From: JAUILA01 sp050289805
Lineage (GTDB): Bacteria > Bacteroidota > Bacteroidia > Cytophagales > Cyclobacteriaceae
DNA length: 64,000 nucleotides
Assembly: GCA_050289805.1 (NCBI GenBank)
Contig: JBNKGL010000008.1
Coordinates: 62,001-126,000, forward strand
Direction of reading: 5' to 3'
The translations under genes and the position numbers were made by a program. The notes below the pieces were generated by a model, which ran no database searches, was not told the origin of the DNA, and worked only from the letters and a program-made list of their open reading frames with translations. Every line of letters starts with the position of its first letter. Position 1 is the first letter of the stretch. Shown here piece after piece: positions 61,109 through 64,000 of the stretch.

Positions 61109-63462
61109 CGGCAATCAAAAAGGTCCGGGTCAGGCTTCATGCCTGATTCAATCAGAATTGGTATATACGGCCGGTATCGTTCATTTTCAATGATTCCATT
61201 CAGCCTGATTGATGAAGGATCTCGCAAGGAACGTATTAGTTCTGCGCCGTTCAACGCCCTCGATGTGAAACAATAATCAAAACGTTCATTAGGCTTTTGT
61301 CCTTTACCTGAAATAATAAATTCAACACGACGGTTCAGTTGACGGCCAAGGGGGGTGTCATTTTTGGCAACCGGTTCTCGGAACCCCCGTGCCCTGATCA
61401 TCATTGAGAGGGGCGAGACCCCCATCCGCAGCAGGGCATCAAATATTGCCTGACCTCGTTGCCTGGTCAAAAGTAAATTATAACTTTCACTGCCCGTATT
61501 ATCTGCATGGGCAATTATTTCAAGCTGAAACCCGGGATTTTCATTCAGGAATTTCGCTAATTCCTGGAGGACACCATAGGATTCGGGACGGATCTCACTC
61601 TCCGCCAGATCGAAGTACACGGGCGTAAAGGGATACGCCATGTAATCCGGAATGAAGGATGCCGTTACATTTGAAAATCGTACAACTCCCGTAAAGGCAC
61701 TGTCAATTTCAAGCAGGACACTTTCTTTTCCGGTTAAATGCCCAAACCGAAAGCTTCCAATTGAATCAGCGATCGTGAGTTGACGTCTGGTACCATCCAG
61801 CTCAGTCAAATAGATTGTAGGGATATCATCACAATATTCACATGCAAGGGAACCTGTAATTTGAAAATGACCTTCTGCATCGTGTTCCTGAAAATCAACT
61901 CTGTATCGGCGTTTATCCCGCGAGGTAAGGATTGTTTTTCTTTCATTCAGCAATGCAACCACTTCTGCCTGTGACATGTCGTCAAACGCAGCGGCTGCAC
62001 CTGGTTTGCCCAGGGCAATGTTATCGATGACCTCCTGTTGTGCGGGTGATAATTTGCTGAAATCAACCTCTCCGGTATTCACGATGGACGTGATCTCACC
62101 AGCCGGATCAGGGAGAATAATGGAGGCTTCCAGCGCATTTGCCCGGCTTGCATCTCTGTTGAGCGCACTGATAAGCGAGGTAAGGTACAGCGGGGACTTG
62201 ATCCTGGCACTGTAGATATCAAACCCGCCTGCTCCGCCATCACGATTTGAAGTCCAGAATATGCGTGTTTTGGAAATATTCGGATACATATCATCCCTGC
62301 TTGAGTTAAAGGGTGTTCCGGCATTGACAAGCGTTGTATCCCCATTGAGTAGTCGACGCGCCATAAAAATATCCATTCCTCCGAACCCCTGGTGACCATC
62401 TGAGGAGAACATCAGAATATTATTCATTACAGGAAAGGGCGAGTTTTCATTCAGTGAAGTATTTACGGTATTTCCAAGGTTCATGGCAGGGCCCCATCCA
62501 CTTCCTGAATTTATGGAAAGCCAGATATCATTTCCCCCGTGACCTCCGGGACGATTCGATACGAAGAACAGCGAATCACCGGATGCTGAGATTCCGGGTT
62601 GCTTGCTATCACGCCCCGGAAAGTTAATGTTCTCGGGCAGGAGTTCTGGTTCAGAAAATTTGCCGTCTTCCAGGAAGCTCACGAAAATCTGGCAATAGGG
62701 AGCTTTATAGCCGCAGACTGTGAAGTAATATGCCCCGTTCTCATTGCAATAGCTTCCGCTGCCATCATTAAATTTGGTATTCAGGGCATCGGCAATTTGA
62801 TTTTCGTGGTTTGAACCGGGATCAGAAAGGTTAAAATAAAAATGATCTGAAAACCCTTCTCCGAAGCGCTGATCCCGGGCCTGTCGCTTACGTTCAATTC
62901 TGGAACTTGTTATGAGAATTGCGGAATCCCCTAGCGTGACAGGCGCATAATCATTGAATTCCGAGTTTAAAGGTTCTCCGACATTCAGGGGTTCAAATTT
63001 ATCTTTGCCGTTATAGGCCATTGCCATCACGCTGCCGGCACGTTCAACGCGTGCCTGCTCGACGATTTCGGAATATCTTCCTGATTCCTCCCACCGCCTA
63101 ATAAAGGAATCAAAATTTGTTATGGAGGATTCATATTTGCCCGTATATTTTTGCATGAGGGCCAGGTAGTATTCACTGAGGGGATAGGCGGATTCATCCA
63201 GGAAAAATGCCTTCTGAAACTGCGACAACGCCTTTTCATATTGGAATGTTGCCATATAATTCCTGGCCAGGGAATAAATCCCTTCCATATTATTTTCATC
63301 ATAGGTGAGGAGTTCATCCAGGGCATCAATTGCCGCAAAATACTGTTCTGAATTTTCAAGCGCACGGATTTCCTCAAAACGCAGCGCGGTTTGCTGAGCT
63401 TCCAGCATGGAAGACAGGGTCATAAGCAGGCTAAAACATACAATGGCTCTGTGGAATATCAT
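61105..63462 (-). CDS. OmpA-family protein with TPR and PD40 repeats (PorE-like T9SS component)
   Basis: A 785-residue exported protein with a signal peptide (cleaved after LEAQ). Residues 28-130 form a TPR region (ALRFEEIRALENSEQYFAAIDALDEL, EKALSQFQKAFF). About 150-430 are WD40-like/PD40 repeats (FVSNRPGGHGGNDIWLS, MFSSDGHQGFGGMDIFMA, FWTSNRDGGAGGFDIYSA). The C-terminal OmpA peptidoglycan-binding domain is about 640-765 (PVYFDLAESEIRPES, ADNTGSESYNLLLTRQRGQAI, GRQLNRRVEFIIS). This layout matches PorE-like proteins. It overlaps the upstream PorP/SprF gene by four bases, so the two are made together. It anchors an envelope complex to the peptidoglycan. Confidence 0.88.
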   Translation of the reverse strand: MIFHRAIVCFSLLMTLSSMLEAQQTALRFEEIRALENSEQYFAAIDALDELLTYDENNMEGIYSLARNYMATFQYEKALSQFQKAFFLDESAYPLSEYYLALMQKYTGKYESSITNFDSFIRRWEESGRYSEIVEQARVERAGSVMAMAYNGKDKFEPLNVGEPLNSEFNDYAPVTLGDSAILITSSRIERKRQARDQRFGEGFSDHFYFNLSDPGSNHENQIADALNTKFNDGSGSYCNENGAYYFTVCGYKAPYCQIFVSFLEDGKFSEPELLPENINFPGRDSKQPGISASGDSLFFVSNRPGGHGGNDIWLSINSGSGWGPAMNLGNTVNTSLNENSPFPVMNNILMFSSDGHQGFGGMDIFMARRLLNGDTTLVNAGTPFNSSRDDMYPNISKTRIFWTSNRDGGAGGFDIYSARIKSPLYLTSLISALNRDASRANALEASIILPDPAGEITSIVNTGEVDFSKLSPAQQEVIDNIALGKPGAAAAFDDMSQAEVVALLNERKTILTSRDKRRYRVDFQEHDAEGHFQITGSLACEYCDDIPTIYLTELDGTRRQLTIADSIGSFRFGHLTGKESVLLEIDSAFTGVVRFSNVTASFIPDYMAYPFTPVYFDLAESEIRPESYGVLQELAKFLNENPGFQLEIIAHADNTGSESYNLLLTRQRGQAIFDALLRMGVSPLSMMIRARGFREPVAKNDTPLGRQLNRRVEFIISGKGQKPNERFDYCFTSRALNGAELIRSLRDPSSIRLNGIIENERYRPYIPILIESGMKPDPDLFDCR

Positions 63463-64000
63463 ATCAGAGGCGTTGAGAAATAGACTTTTTGATGCTTCCT
63501 GATAATTCTGTATTGAATTGAAAACTCATAGCTTCCGGTGTTTCCAAAGTAACGTTGGAAAGAAGATACATTCCGGTCATAGCTGAATGCCAACCGAAAA
63601 TTTTTGATTTCGGTACCAAGGTTAATGATAAATGAATCATTCAGTCGATACCAGGCACCGATGATGACCGCGGCATTGGAAGAATTTCCGGCACTTCCCA
63701 ATGAATAGGTAAGGTAGCCGCCGGCATTAATCTGAGCATCGCCGTGTTCAAACACAACCAGAGCACTGGGTGTGACCTTTGCCTGTGCCGCCACAGGGAA
63801 GCTGATGCCTCCATGAATGCGCATGCTGAGGGGTAAATTATCCACGTCATTGATCAGGGATGTATTTGGCCTGTTCAAGTGATAAATTGAAATACCCGCA
63901 TAGGAAGACCAGGACCTGGCACTGTAGCGTTGTTGCTGCCGGTAGTACCACATCATTCCCGCGTTGATGACCGCATAGAACCGCTGATCCTGCAGGTTAC
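63459..64000 (-). CDS. PorP/SprF family type IX secretion membrane protein (5' end outside window)
   Basis: The frame is open to the window edge at 64000, so the N-terminus with its signal peptide is missing. The visible 180 residues read in the family manner: NLQDQRFYAVINAGMMWYY, then SSYAGISIYHLNRPN near nt 63870-63920, a typical PorP/SprF segment, and barrel strands such as GGYLTYSLGS and FRLAFSYDRNVSS. PorP/SprF barrels act in T9SS surface secretion or attachment of large adhesins. Its stop overlaps the PorE-like start (ATGA). Confidence 0.88.
   Translation of the reverse strand, partial: NLQDQRFYAVINAGMMWYYRQQQRYSARSWSSYAGISIYHLNRPNTSLINDVDNLPLSMRIHGGISFPVAAQAKVTPSALVVFEHGDAQINAGGYLTYSLGSAGNSSNAAVIIGAWYRLNDSFIINLGTEIKNFRLAFSYDRNVSSFQRYFGNTGSYEFSIQYRIIRKHQKVYFSTPLI

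Noticed and set aside
1..64000. Mobile elements, tRNA or rRNA genes, CRISPR arrays
   Set aside because: I found no transposase, integrase, long terminal inverted repeats, tRNA-like cloverleaf or repeat-spacer pattern by eye; a dedicated tRNA/ncRNA scan would be needed to exclude small RNAs.

Overview
The window comes from a Bacteroidota genome, probably a marine or environmental member of the Cytophagia or a related class; the genus cannot be told from the sequence. The evidence is: type IX secretion (T9SS) C-terminal sorting domains on two haloperoxidases, a PorP/SprF family protein with a PorE-like OmpA protein, SprB repeats, DUF3570 and DUF4266, a Nudix-type sugar regulator, MacB-like permeases of the Bacteroidota type, and weak or absent Shine-Dalgarno sequences. 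I see no rRNA, tRNA, transposase, integrase or CRISPR array. The genes look chromosomal and mostly intact.

Layout. 1-2508: ApbE flavin transferase, DUF4266 lipoprotein and DUF3570 barrel, tightly overlapped. 2615-7275: DoxX protein, two Tat-exported Gfo/Idh/MocA proteins (one GH109-like) and an amidohydrolase. 7276-9074 (minus): RNA m5C methyltransferase and an NTF2-like lipoprotein. 9236-13485: a 1164-residue ThuA/sugar-dehydrogenase/PKD/cytochrome c/CBM fusion and a methyltransferase. 13970-20591: thiol peroxidase, gluconate-dehydrogenase-type pair (subunit 3 plus GMC), DUF2807, a small barrel, a universal stress protein and a membrane AraC regulator. 20672-29676: a giant FG-GAP/ASPIC/vanadium haloperoxidase fusion, an isoquinoline-oxidoreductase-like molybdenum hydroxylase pair and a MacB-like permease. 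29679-36520 (minus): acyltransferase, Omp85-like barrel, second haloperoxidase, SprB/heme lipoprotein and porin-like barrel. 36654-38746: two-component system plus a 49-residue Cys-rich gene on the minus strand. 38934-49471: galK, galT, sodium/sugar symporter, Nudix regulator, xylB, xylA and pyruvate phosphate dikinase. 49566-56957: secreted M20 peptidase, thioredoxin/rhodanese with two small divergent genes, a PQQ dehydrogenase/cytochrome c lipoprotein, a fatty acid desaturase, a P-loop kinase and a helical protein. 57276-64000: an exported TPR-CHAT (caspase-like) protein with an exported partner, convergent with PorE-like and PorP/SprF genes.

How it fits together. Much of the window serves oxidation of sugars, alcohols or N-heterocycles in the cell envelope by flavin, PQQ, molybdenum or heme proteins, and cytosolic galactose and xylose use feeding PEP/pyruvate metabolism. 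The least ordinary parts are the envelope TPR-CHAT module, the haloperoxidase fusion, a possible flavinylation site in the DUF3570 barrel next to ApbE, two genes too short for usual gene calls (49 and 55 codons), and several clear operator palindromes: in front of xylB, between rhodanese and its divergent genes, and in front of the histidine kinase.
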